Shown here piece after piece: positions 16,324 through 24,629 of a DNA stretch of 64,000 bases. The stretch's first letter is position 1. Every line of letters begins with the position of its first letter. Position numbers and translations under genes: made by a program. The notes beneath the pieces were generated by a model that was not told where the DNA came from, did no database searches, and saw only the letters and a list, made by a program, of their open reading frames with translations. The DNA comes from Fibrobacter sp. UWB4 (GTDB lineage: Bacteria > Fibrobacterota > Fibrobacteria > Fibrobacterales > Fibrobacteraceae), in NCBI RefSeq assembly GCF_002210345.1, contig NZ_MWQI01000010.1, positions 1 through 64,000 of the forward strand, written 5' to 3'.

Positions 16324-17349
16324 TTACTTGTTGTTTGCCTTGTAATACTTGATCATCTTCGGGAGAACTTCTTCGACGGTGCCGTTGATCACGTAATCAG
16401 CGATAGCGTTGATCGGAGCTTCGGGGTCGGAGTTCACGGAGATGATGATACCTGAATCCTGCATACCAGCGAGATGCTGGATTTGGCCGGAAATGCCGAA
16501 AGCGATATAGACCTTCGGGCGGACCGTCACGCCAGTCTGACCGATCTGACGGTCATGATCGACGAAACCTGCGTCCACAGCGGCGCGGCTAGCACCGACT
16601 TCAGCGTGGAGTTCCTTGGCAAGTTCGAACAGCATGTCGAAGTTTTCCTTGGAGCCCATGCCGTAACCACCGGCGACCACGATCGGAGCGCCCTTGAGGT
16701 TGTGCTTGGCCTTTTCCACATGGCGTTCGAGCACCTTGACCACGTATTCCGTTTCCGGAACGTACTTGGCCACGTCGTGCTTGATGACTTCGCCCTTGTA
16801 GTTCGGGTCCACGATTTCCTTCTTCATCACGCCTTCACGGACGGTAGCCATCTGCGGGCGGTGTTCCGGGTTCACAATCGTTGCGACGATGTTACCGCCG
16901 AATGCCGGACGGATCTGGCAGAGCTGGTTTTCGTAGAACTTCTTCACGCCACCGATGCTCATTTCGAAGCTGTCGATTTCGAGTTCGGTGCAGTCAGCGG
17001 TAAGGCCGCTGTGCATGGCGCTAGAGATGCGCGGGCCGAGGTCACGGCCGATAACCGTTGCACCGAGCAAGCAAATCTGCGGCTGTTCTTCCTTGAAGAG
17101 GTTCACCACGAGAGAAGCGTGCGGGTTGGTCGTGTAGGGGAACAGGCCTTCGGCGTCGAACACATGAACCTTGTCCACACCGTAAGGGAACACCTGTTTT
17201 TCAATGCCATCAAGGCCCTTGCCAGCGCAAATGCACTCGAGCTGAACGCCGAGAGTGTTGGCCAACTTGCGACCCTTAGAAAGCAGTTCAAGGGAAACGT
17301 CAACGACGGTGGTTCCCTCAATTTCGCAATATACAAATACGTTATTCAT
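16324..17349 (-). CDS. etfA: Electron transfer flavoprotein, alpha subunit
   Basis: 341 residues. The C-terminal FAD domain is typical: GASRAAVDAGFV, then GQTGVTVRPKVYIAFGISG with IQHLAGM, and a SVNSDPEAPI stretch. The N-terminal half is the alpha-subunit Rossmann-like domain. It pairs with EtfB (3 nt upstream) and delivers electrons from the acyl-CoA dehydrogenase 5 nt downstream. Whether this ETF bifurcates to ferredoxin, as in many anaerobes, or is a simple carrier cannot be decided by eye. Confidence 0.95.
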   Translation of the reverse strand: MNNVFVYCEIEGTTVVDVSLELLSKGRKLANTLGVQLECICAGKGLDGIEKQVFPYGVDKVHVFDAEGLFPYTTNPHASLVVNLFKEEQPQICLLGATVIGRDLGPRISSAMHSGLTADCTELEIDSFEMSIGGVKKFYENQLCQIRPAFGGNIVATIVNPEHRPQMATVREGVMKKEIVDPNYKGEVIKHDVAKYVPETEYVVKVLERHVEKAKHNLKGAPIVVAGGYGMGSKENFDMLFELAKELHAEVGASRAAVDAGFVDHDRQIGQTGVTVRPKVYIAFGISGQIQHLAGMQDSGIIISVNSDPEAPINAIADYVINGTVEEVLPKMIKYYKANNK

Positions 17350-17352
17350 AGG

Positions 17353-18234
17353 TTAGCCAATAATCTTCCCGTCTAAAAGTTCCTTGATAAGTCCTTCAAT
17401 GTCGGCGTCGCTTGCGGAGAGCGTGCGGCTTTCCTTGGCCTTGAACACGATGTTCTTGACGGCCTTCACGTTCGTCGGCGAGCCTGCCTTACCGATCTGA
17501 GCCGGGTCGGCGTCGATATCGGCTGCACCCCACTGCGGGATGTCGAGGTAGGGCTTCTTAGCGATGAGAGCTGCGTACTTGTCAGCATCTTCCGGCTTGC
17601 GTTCGGCAACTGCAGTAGCGTTCTTGAACTTCATGATGCGCTTTGCATTGCGCGGACGGCACGGAGCAGCACTGCCGTTCACGGTCACGACCAGCGGGAG
17701 CGGTGCTTCCACAGTTTCGACACCACCGTCGATGTGGCGGCGGATCACGACCTTGCGTGCCTGTTCGTCGAGCTTCAAGATTTCTTCGGCGTAAGTGACC
17801 TGAGTAAGTCCGAGCTTTTCTGCAATCTGCGGACCGACCTGTGCGGTATCGCCGTCGATAGCCTGGCGGCCACCGAGGATAATGTCGTAGTCACCGATCT
17901 TCTTCACTGCCTGGGCGAGCGTGTAGCTCGTAGCGAGCGTGTCAGCACCACCGAGCGGGCGGTCCGTCACGACGTAACCGCAGTCAGCACCGCGGTACAA
18001 AGCTTCGCGGACGACTTCGGCAGACTTCGGGAGACCCATGGTCAACACGGAGATGGTGGAACCAGGGAACTGGTCCTTCAAACGAAGGGCTTGCTCCAGG
18101 GCGTTCAGGTCTTCGGGGTTGAAGACCGCGGGCAATGCGGCACGATTGATAGTACCCTGCGGCGTCATAGCGTCCGGGCCTACGTTTCGTGTATCAGGTA
18201 CTTGCTTTGCAAGCACAACGATTTTAAGACTCAT
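17353..18234 (-). CDS. etfB: Electron transfer flavoprotein, beta subunit
   Basis: 293 residues; first gene of the etfB-etfA-acd operon. It starts MSLKIVVLAKQVPDT, the standard EtfB N-terminus, with NPEDLNALEQALRLKD and the nucleotide-binding GGRQAIDGDTAQVGPQIA segment. In bifurcating ETFs this subunit binds a second FAD instead of AMP; the DGDTAQVGPQ segment is the place to test that. The 169-nt region upstream, 18235-18403, is AT-rich and presumably holds the operon promoter; I see no clean -35/-10 pair in it. Confidence 0.95.
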   Translation of the reverse strand: MSLKIVVLAKQVPDTRNVGPDAMTPQGTINRAALPAVFNPEDLNALEQALRLKDQFPGSTISVLTMGLPKSAEVVREALYRGADCGYVVTDRPLGGADTLATSYTLAQAVKKIGDYDIILGGRQAIDGDTAQVGPQIAEKLGLTQVTYAEEILKLDEQARKVVIRRHIDGGVETVEAPLPLVVTVNGSAAPCRPRNAKRIMKFKNATAVAERKPEDADKYAALIAKKPYLDIPQWGAADIDADPAQIGKAGSPTNVKAVKNIVFKAKESRTLSASDADIEGLIKELLDGKIIG

Positions 18235-18403
18235 ATTACTATAGTGTTTTAATTTAACGGTTAATTGAAAATCCTGCTACTCTGCAAAATTTTACGGATA
18301 CAAGATAAAATTATTAAGCCCGCCGGATTTCTGAATATGCTCCGAACGGGCCGAAAATAACTCCATTTTAAGATTTGTGTAATAATTTTGTGATAAGCGG
18401 CTT

Positions 18404-20350
18404 TTACTTCGCTATTTCCACGTAAACGCCTTTAGGCAGGTCGGGCAATTCGCCTGAATCAGTCCTTTTGCCGACGGGCTTGCCGAGTGCGTTGAAAATC
18501 ACATTCCCGGGTTTGCCATGCTTTGAACTGCGGATGTTTGAAATCCTTGTCGTCATTTGCTGTATCGTGACTCTGATTTCAAAAGTGACCTGCTTGTTTT
18601 CGTATGTGACCGCTTGTCGCACGGTGAATGTATCGCCCGCATAGACTTTATTCGGCATGTGTCCGATTTTGGTCGTCATTGTCGAAAGGTCTGCATTTGA
18701 ATAAACGATGCTCGAACCGTTTGGATCCCAGGCGACGATTTTGCCGTCCTTGTCAAACCAGTGTCCGGTCCCTTCGCCGGTGGTACGGCTGTTGAGCGAA
18801 CCGTCTGGTTCTACGCCGTAGAACTTGACTTTATCTGCGATTTCGCTTTTCTTGATGTTCAAAATTTTTGCTACATCGTCACCTTTCAAGTCGAGCGTGA
18901 CGTAAGCATAATTGTTGTCTATCGGGAGCGTCACGTCAAATGCAATTTTTTCGATTTTCATTTCGACGGCGCTGCTGCTCTCGGGCTTCGGCACACTCGA
19001 GGAACTTGAAACAATTGCGCTGGACGAACTCGACGCGATCCCCGTTGAACTTGACGATTCCTGTGCGGGGCAGTTCCCGCCGATGCAGAACGTGAGCGTT
19101 TCGCCGGGCGTTCCGATGTCTGTGATTTTGAGTCCTGTCTTGGAACCGTTGTACCAGCGGATGGCGGGGTACTTGTCATCCGAAAATTCAGGGTAGGCGC
19201 TGTAACTGAAGAACGTGTTTGCTGTACTGCCAGGGCTTGGCCATTGGTCTGAAACGTTATCCGTAGATTTGCCTGCTGCACTTGCATGTACGATTCTTAA
19301 ACCGAGCTTGTCGGCGGAGGAATTGGCGCCGATCGAAAAATCGTAGTGCTGCATCAAGAGTCCGCTACCTTTAAGAACTTTGTTGCGGCCTGTGTTGCGT
19401 ACATAGGACCATACCAAGCCTTCTTTGTCCGGCCTTGCGGGGTTCTTGTAGCGGTAGCACACTTCGCCAGGCTTTGTGGTTTCGAGGCTTATATCTTCGC
19501 TAGTCACGTCCACGAACGGGATCCATCCTTGGTCCGCACGGTAAAAATCGTTGATGGCGACGGGGTTCAAGTCGTTTGCGCGGTTGCCCATGGTGCAGTA
19601 GTCGCCGTACCAGTAAAGGTCCGGCCAGCCAAAAATCATGTGGCCGCTTTCATGCACAAAGACGTAAATGGAAAACTTTCCCGGCATGTCCGTCATCTGG
19701 TGGTGCGTGAGCTTCACGCCGTCGCGTTTTTCGTTGGACCATCCCGAGTGGGGCCATAAGCCTTGTCCCCATGTTTGCCCGGCGCCAGCGTACACGATGT
19801 TGATCGCTTCGGTGGTGCCGTCCTTGTCGTTGTCGTAGCGGGAAAAATCAACTTGCGGATCGAAATAGTCAAAGACTTCCTTCATCAGCGAATCCGATCC
19901 CGTGTACCCTTGCAGGCTCTCGTACCAGGACTTGGGATGCTTTGCGCGGTACCAGCCGTAGACTTCGTTGGTGAGGTCGAGTTGCCCGTTTGAAACGTCC
20001 AGATAGTAATCGCGGACGGATCCGTTGCAGCCGTCCCTGTTGAATCCTTCCTTGTTCAGCCATTCTTCAATGTCGGCAACCGAGACAGGCGCCTTCTGGT
20101 CCGAAAAATCAACGAGAAGCGTCAGGCTGTAAATTTTGCCTTTGGGGGCAGCGTAATGGCTTTGGGTCTGTGTTGCGGACGTTCTTGCCAAAATAAAGCT
20201 GGGCTTGTTGGCGCTTGAACCGTTGAATGTCGGCCGAGCTTCTTCTGGCCATTCCTGGACCCTTTTCCCTTGATATACGATGTCTGCGAAAAGCATCGTC
20301 GGTAGCAACAATAAGCTTGATAATAAGCCAAATACAATTTTGGTTTTCAT
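18404..20350 (-). CDS. Secreted M6-family zinc metalloprotease
   Basis: 648 residues from the ATG at 20350, chosen because AAAGGAAAGGG lies just upstream. A signal peptide (about 1-22) precedes an immune-inhibitor-A-like M6 peptidase domain: YVFVHESGHMIFGWPD has the zinc motif HExxH and a downstream Asp, followed by YCTMGNR. A Ser-rich linker (about 410-450) leads to a strand-rich domain. The C-terminal about 35 residues (NALGKPVGKR... LPKGVYVEIAK) look like a type A sorting tail of the type IX secretion kind. Expected to be an exported protease on or outside the cell surface. Confidence 0.85.
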   Translation of the reverse strand: MKTKIVFGLLSSLLLLPTMLFADIVYQGKRVQEWPEEARPTFNGSSANKPSFILARTSATQTQSHYAAPKGKIYSLTLLVDFSDQKAPVSVADIEEWLNKEGFNRDGCNGSVRDYYLDVSNGQLDLTNEVYGWYRAKHPKSWYESLQGYTGSDSLMKEVFDYFDPQVDFSRYDNDKDGTTEAINIVYAGAGQTWGQGLWPHSGWSNEKRDGVKLTHHQMTDMPGKFSIYVFVHESGHMIFGWPDLYWYGDYCTMGNRANDLNPVAINDFYRADQGWIPFVDVTSEDISLETTKPGEVCYRYKNPARPDKEGLVWSYVRNTGRNKVLKGSGLLMQHYDFSIGANSSADKLGLRIVHASAAGKSTDNVSDQWPSPGSTANTFFSYSAYPEFSDDKYPAIRWYNGSKTGLKITDIGTPGETLTFCIGGNCPAQESSSSTGIASSSSSAIVSSSSSVPKPESSSAVEMKIEKIAFDVTLPIDNNYAYVTLDLKGDDVAKILNIKKSEIADKVKFYGVEPDGSLNSRTTGEGTGHWFDKDGKIVAWDPNGSSIVYSNADLSTMTTKIGHMPNKVYAGDTFTVRQAVTYENKQVTFEIRVTIQQMTTRISNIRSSKHGKPGNVIFNALGKPVGKRTDSGELPDLPKGVYVEIAK

Positions 20351-20479
20351 AGAACATCCCTTTCCTTTCAACTCTTTTTATAAATACATTAATTAGTGGT
20401 AAGAAGGCGTTTCGTATGAAAAAAGCAAGGACTTTTAGTGTTGGCCATAGCCTATTTTTATTACATTTCCTCTGAGACA

Positions 20480-20514
20480 CTAAAAACTAATGACCAATAA
20501 CTAGTGACCAACTT
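20480..20514 (+). repeat. Heptamer array, family C, abutting the pyrH start
   Basis: Five in-phase 7-bp units (consensus CYARTRA, for example CTAGTGA) end at the base before the pyrH ATG. No purine-rich Shine-Dalgarno is left in the last 20 nt. The family is related to those before frr and tyrS. Confidence 0.7.
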
Positions 20515-21219
20515 ATGAAATTCAAACGCATTCTTCTCAAGCTCAGTGGCGAAGCCCTCGCAGGCGAAAAGGGCCACGGCATCGACAACCAGATTCTTTC
20601 TGACATGGCCTCCGAAATTGCTTCTATCGTCAAGCAGGGTGTGCAAGTCGCTCTCGTGATTGGCGGTGGCAACCTCGTTCGTGGCATTTCCGCTTCTGCA
20701 GGCGGCATGAACCGCGCCCAGGGCGATGCTATGGGTATGCTCGGCACCGTGATGAACGGCCTTGCCATGCAGGACGCTCTCGACAAGCAGGGCATCGACT
20801 CCGTCGTGATGTCCGCTATCCGTATGGAACCGGTTTGCGAATTCTTCGACCGTCGCAAGGCTCTCAAGCTTTTGTCCGCTGGTTCCGTGGTCATCTTCTC
20901 TGCCGGTACTGGCAATCCGTTCTTCACGACGGACAGCTGTGCTGCTCTCCGCGCTATCGAAAGCGAATGCGACGTGATCATGAAGGCCACCAAGGTTGAC
21001 GGCATCTACACTGCAGACCCGGTCAAGGACCCGACGGCAACGCGCTTTGACGACATCAGCTACAAGGAAGTCATCTCCCGCGGCCTCAAGGTCATGGACA
21101 CCGCAGCAGTCGCTCTCTGCATGGAAAACAACATGCCTATTTTCGTGTTCAAGATGGAAAAGGGCAACCTCACGCGCGCTGCCGTCGAAGGCGACCTCGG
21201 TACGCTTGTCCACTGCTAA
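20515..21219 (+). CDS. pyrH: UMP kinase
   Basis: 234 residues; phosphorylates UMP to UDP for nucleotide synthesis. Landmarks of the amino-acid-kinase fold: [14 protein letters not shown] at the N-terminus, [29 protein letters not shown] and the [11 protein letters not shown] loop. Normal length, hexameric enzyme by family. The start has no Shine-Dalgarno; a heptamer array runs into the ATG. It begins the second piece of the rpsB-tsf-pyrH-frr-uppS-cdsA block, about 15 kb from tsf. Confidence 0.96.
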   Translation: MKFKRILLKLSGEALAGEKGHGIDNQILSDMASEIASIVKQGVQVALVIGGGNLVRGISASAGGMNRAQGDAMGMLGTVMNGLAMQDALDKQGIDSVVMSAIRMEPVCEFFDRRKALKLLSAGSVVIFSAGTGNPFFTTDSCAALRAIESECDVIMKATKVDGIYTADPVKDPTATRFDDISYKEVISRGLKVMDTAAVALCMENNMPIFVFKMEKGNLTRAAVEGDLGTLVHC

Positions 21220-21242
21220 ATTATAAATAACTTACAATTATG

Positions 21243-21270
21243 CACCCTTGCGATTGCGGGGGTGTTTTTG
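21243..21270 (+). terminator. Terminator-like hairpin after pyrH
   Basis: CACCC (21243-21247) pairs with GGGTG with a small inner GC stem, followed by TTTTTG. It implies that frr has its own promoter in the 21271-21340 region. Confidence 0.55.
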
Positions 21271-21340
21271 TGTTTTAAATAGGCCGAAAATGTAATACTA
21301 GCCTTGCTTTTATTTATATTTAGCCTCTAGAAGATATCAC

Positions 21341-21403
21341 TAAAACCTTTAACCTTTTACCTAGTAACTATCATCTAGTAACTAGTAACTAAAAACTACT
21401 ATG
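21341..21403 (+). repeat. Nine-unit heptamer array, family C, running into the frr start codon
   Basis: Nine consecutive 7-bp units (core unit TAGTAAC, more degenerate at the 5' end) occupy 63 bp, the last unit including the frr ATG. No Shine-Dalgarno is visible. Exact TAGTAAC copies occur at units 4, 6 and 7. Confidence 0.75.
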
Positions 21404-21934
21404 GCAGATTATTCTGAAAAAATGGACAAGGCCATCGAGGCCACCGAACGTGAATTTTCCAAGATCCGTGCTGGCCAGGCTAGCCCGGCTATCCTCAACG
21501 GTGTGCGCATCGACTACTACGGCACTCCGACTCCGATCTCTCAGGTCGCAAAGATTTCTGTGCCTGAACCGCGTATGCTGCTCGTGACCCCGTGGGAAAA
21601 GCAGCTCGTCGATACGATCGACAAGGCTATCCTCGCCGCTAACATCGGCCTTACCCCGATGAAGGACGGCAACTGCATCCGCGTGACGCTCCCGATCCTC
21701 ACGACCGAACGCCGTAAGGAACTCGCTAAGATCGCCCGCAAGCATGCTGAAGACGGCCGCGTGGCTATCCGCAACATTCGCCGTGATGCTAACGACGCCC
21801 TCAAGAAGAACAAGGAACTCTCCGAAGACGACGTCAAGAAGCAGCAGGACGAAATCCAGAAGGCAACTGACAAGGCTATCGCACAGATCGACGCTCTCCT
21901 TGCTGAAAAGGAAGCCGACATCCTCAAGGTGTAA
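21401..21934 (+). CDS. frr: Ribosome recycling factor
   Basis: 177 residues, slightly shorter than the usual 185. RRF releases ribosomes after termination together with EF-G. Family marks: FSKIRAGQASPAILNGVRIDYYG near the N-terminus, the RRKELAKIARKHAEDGRVAIRNIRRDAND helix and a coiled-coil C-terminal half. The ATG at 21401 has no SD; it is preceded directly by the heptamer array. uppS follows after 8 nt. Confidence 0.97.
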   Translation: MADYSEKMDKAIEATEREFSKIRAGQASPAILNGVRIDYYGTPTPISQVAKISVPEPRMLLVTPWEKQLVDTIDKAILAANIGLTPMKDGNCIRVTLPILTTERRKELAKIARKHAEDGRVAIRNIRRDANDALKKNKELSEDDVKKQQDEIQKATDKAIAQIDALLAEKEADILKV

Positions 21935-21942
21935 TAGGTTCT

Positions 21943-22653
21943 ATGGCCAATCAGCTTAGACATATTGCCATCATCATGGACGGTAATGGCCGTTGGGCCC
22001 GCCGTCGCGGTCTGGAACGGTTCCTGGGGCACCGCAAGGGCACGGAATCAACAATTGACGCTGTGGAAATGGGCGTGAACCTCAAGCTCGAACACATGAC
22101 ATTGTATGTGTTCAGCTCGGAAAACTGGGGCCGCCCGTCCAAGGAAGTGGATTACCTGATGAACCTCCTCATCGAGATGGTTTACAAGGAAATTCCGGAC
22201 CTCATGGAAAAGAATGTGAAGCTGATTGTCATCGGAGACATCAGCCGCTTGCCCGAGAAGCCGCGTACCAACTTGCAGATGGCGATTGATAAGACGGCGA
22301 ACAATACGGGTATGCAGCTGAACCTTGCCATCTCCTATGGCGGTCGTCAGGAAATCGTCGAAGCGGCAAAGCACATTGCGGCAGAAGTTGCTGCAGGCAA
22401 GCTCTCTATCGACGAAATCAACGACGACGTTTTTGCAAAACACTTGTACCTGAAGGGCGCTCCCGATCCGGACCTGATTATCCGCACGGGTGGCGAATTC
22501 AGGCTTTCCAACTACCTTCTGTGGCAGGCCGCCTATAGCGAGTTCTATGTGACGGACACGCTCTGGCCTGATTTCACGAAGGAAGAGTTCATGAAGGCGG
22601 TCGAGTTCTATAATACTCGCGAACGCCGTTTTGGGAAGGTTCTTCATGAGTAA
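21943..22653 (+). CDS. uppS: Undecaprenyl diphosphate synthase
   Basis: 236 residues; cis-prenyltransferase that makes the C55 carrier for peptidoglycan and other envelope polymers. The catalytic opening IAIIMDGNGRWA with its Asp is intact, followed by GHRKG, TLYVFSSENWGRP and the C-terminal PDPDLIIRTGGEFRLSNYL. The gene lies between frr and cdsA, its conserved place. Its stop overlaps the cdsA start by 8 nt. Confidence 0.97.
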   Translation: MANQLRHIAIIMDGNGRWARRRGLERFLGHRKGTESTIDAVEMGVNLKLEHMTLYVFSSENWGRPSKEVDYLMNLLIEMVYKEIPDLMEKNVKLIVIGDISRLPEKPRTNLQMAIDKTANNTGMQLNLAISYGGRQEIVEAAKHIAAEVAAGKLSIDEINDDVFAKHLYLKGAPDPDLIIRTGGEFRLSNYLLWQAAYSEFYVTDTLWPDFTKEEFMKAVEFYNTRERRFGKVLHE

Positions 22654-23533
22654 TTTGGCTCAGCGATTGATCACTGCATTTATTGCAATTCCAATCGTTT
22701 TTGTTTTACTTTGGTTCAACGACTTTAGTCGCATTGGACTGATGTGTTTTCTGGGCGCTGTGGGCGCCTGGGAGTGGGCCGGTATGGCTTCCAAGATGTA
22801 TGCAGGCCCGGACATGCGCTATCTCTCGTTTGCATCGACTATGGCGTTGACGCTTGCGTGGGCGCTTTCGAAGGGCGGCTACTTTGGCCTCCCGGCTGTA
22901 CCTTACGTTGTCGGCATGACGTTCCTCGCCATTTTCGCGATTTACATTGGCGTCGCCTATGCGAAGGTTGAGATTGACCACTTGTTCCCATGGCTTGTGA
23001 TGCAGCTTGGCGCTCCGCTGTACGTGGGGTTCTGGGGCGGCATGAATGTGCTCATGATGGGCAACGGCCAGGGCTTTGAACATTGCTACCCGTTCATCCT
23101 CGTGATGACGGCGGTGTGGCTCTGTGACACGGTTGCTTACTTCTTTGGAAAGTTCGCTGCAGGAAAGGGGCCGTTTGGCCGTCATCCTTTTGCTCCGAGC
23201 ATCAGCCCGAAGAAAACTTGGGAAGGCTCGATTGCAGGCTCCATCGCTACGATTGCCTGGGTTGCGTACTGGGTCAAGTGCAGCGCTGCTCTCAGCTCTT
23301 TCGAAATGAATTTCACATGGACATCGGCAATCGTCATTGGCCTCCTCATCACGGTAGCTGGCCAGGTGGGCGACCTCTTGATGTCTGCTCTCAAGCGCTG
23401 GAGCGGCACAAAGGATTCTGGGAACTTGTTTGTTGGGCACGGCGGTGTGCTTGACCGTTGCGACTCGTTCCTCCTCGCAGCACCTGCCCTATACATCTTC
23501 ATGGACTTCTTGAAGAGCGTCGTCCATCCATGA
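22646..23533 (+). CDS. cdsA: Phosphatidate cytidylyltransferase (CDP-diglyceride synthase)
   Basis: 295 residues from ATG 22646, overlapping the uppS stop. An integral membrane enzyme with about seven to eight hydrophobic helices; it converts phosphatidate and CTP to CDP-diacylglycerol for phospholipid synthesis. The C-terminal family signature is present: SALKRWSGTKDSGNLFVGHGG followed by VLDRCDS (about 245-275). The final 35 nt overlap the 3' end of the convergent histidine phosphatase gene on the minus strand, an unusual arrangement for an essential gene. Confidence 0.95.
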   Translation: MSNLAQRLITAFIAIPIVFVLLWFNDFSRIGLMCFLGAVGAWEWAGMASKMYAGPDMRYLSFASTMALTLAWALSKGGYFGLPAVPYVVGMTFLAIFAIYIGVAYAKVEIDHLFPWLVMQLGAPLYVGFWGGMNVLMMGNGQGFEHCYPFILVMTAVWLCDTVAYFFGKFAAGKGPFGRHPFAPSISPKKTWEGSIAGSIATIAWVAYWVKCSAALSSFEMNFTWTSAIVIGLLITVAGQVGDLLMSALKRWSGTKDSGNLFVGHGGVLDRCDSFLLAAPALYIFMDFLKSVVHP

Positions 23534-24629
23534 AAATGGCAAGATAGTCGATAACGCCTGATGCAGCTCCCTTCACGGGAACATAACGCATACTGTTGTC
23601 TGTTCCGATGATGATTGCAAGTCCGGCAATGTAATTTATCCAATGGTAGTCCACGTGGTATTTGAGGGCTACTTTTTTGTTTGAACCGAATACGGTGAGT
23701 GGCATCACGAGAATGTCGTGCGAGACCATTATGCTCACGCGCTTCCATTTGGATAAATTCTTGAGGATGACTTTCTGCATGAATTCTTCGGCGCGGGGCG
23801 CGAGTTCATAGAGTACGTCGGGGTAGCCGCCATCGTATGCCCAATGAGCCATGAGTTCGACAGAACTGCCTTTCATGTTGAGCTTGGTGGCGTACTGTGC
23901 GAGCGAATCTGCTGAAATTTTCAGGAACCAGTTTCCGGTGATGTCGTAGTTGGTGATGAGTTTCGGGAGACTTGCTTCTCCGCGGCCTTTTGAAATGTTG
24001 TTTGCGGTTTCATTAGTGCGCACAAATCCAGAAGTGATGTATGAAAATTCTTCATCGCTTTTGAGGGTGGCGCCTAGGTCTTGGGCCATCTTTACGCCAT
24101 TGGCGGTGAGTTCCGTTTCTATAGCGACGTCATCTTCGCGTTCGGAATGTCGAATGATGAATACCGCTTTTTCGTCTGCGGTAAGACTCTTGTAGACGTC
24201 GGCGACAGTTGCAAAACCGTTCTCGTCGAGCGAAATCTCTTTTGCTGGTAGCGATGTTTGCGAGGAACTGGAAGATTTTGCTACATCTGAAGACGAAGAA
24301 ACTGGCGTGTCTTGCGAAGATGAAATTATGGATGAGCTTGTTTGTGCTACAGAAGACGAAGATCGTCGATGGCTGCTTCGTGATGAACTGGAATTATTTT
24401 TTGTTCCACTTGACGACGAGCTTTGTTGAATTGCTGAGCCGGATGATTCAACGGTTGCGACCTCCGATGACGATAGTTCCTCAGTTGTTGTTGAGGATGA
24501 AGCGATGCTTTCAGGAGCTGTTGAGAATGTGGTGTCGCTACAGGCTGAAAGCATCGCTGTGAATGAGATTGCGACAAATAGGGGCTTTGTCGCAATTGCG
24601 CGGAGCACGCTATGGTTGAGTTTTTGCAT
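23499..24629 (-). CDS. Ser-rich lipoprotein with histidine phosphatase domain
   Basis: 376 residues. A signal sequence with lipobox LSAC (Cys near 30), then a very Ser-rich linker to about residue 130, then a phosphoglycerate-mutase-like domain: FIIRHSERED has the RH catalytic His, SGFVRTNETA the second Arg motif, and VSHDI the second His near the end. The substrate is unknown; the export signal and linker place it on the cell surface. The ATG directly follows the stop of the upstream gene (TAA-ATG), so the two are translationally coupled. Its 3' end overlaps cdsA by 35 nt. Confidence 0.8.
   Translation of the reverse strand: MQKLNHSVLRAIATKPLFVAISFTAMLSACSDTTFSTAPESIASSSTTTEELSSSEVATVESSGSAIQQSSSSSGTKNNSSSSRSSHRRSSSSVAQTSSSIISSSQDTPVSSSSDVAKSSSSSQTSLPAKEISLDENGFATVADVYKSLTADEKAVFIIRHSEREDDVAIETELTANGVKMAQDLGATLKSDEEFSYITSGFVRTNETANNISKGRGEASLPKLITNYDITGNWFLKISADSLAQYATKLNMKGSSVELMAHWAYDGGYPDVLYELAPRAEEFMQKVILKNLSKWKRVSIMVSHDILVMPLTVFGSNKKVALKYHVDYHWINYIAGLAIIIGTDNSMRYVPVKGAASGVIDYLAIFMDGRRSSRSP

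Noticed and set aside
14663-16345. A 560-codon open frame antisense to the acyl-CoA dehydrogenase gene; similar ones antisense to purD (42230-43984) and to the S8 protease (49716-51185)
   Set aside because: The sense genes have clear motifs and operon context. The antisense frames stay open because of the strong codon bias; their translations show no domain and no RBS.
21341-21403. CRISPR-like array
   Set aside because: The repeat unit is 7 bp with no spacers and no cas genes are in the window; the pattern is a tandem heptamer.
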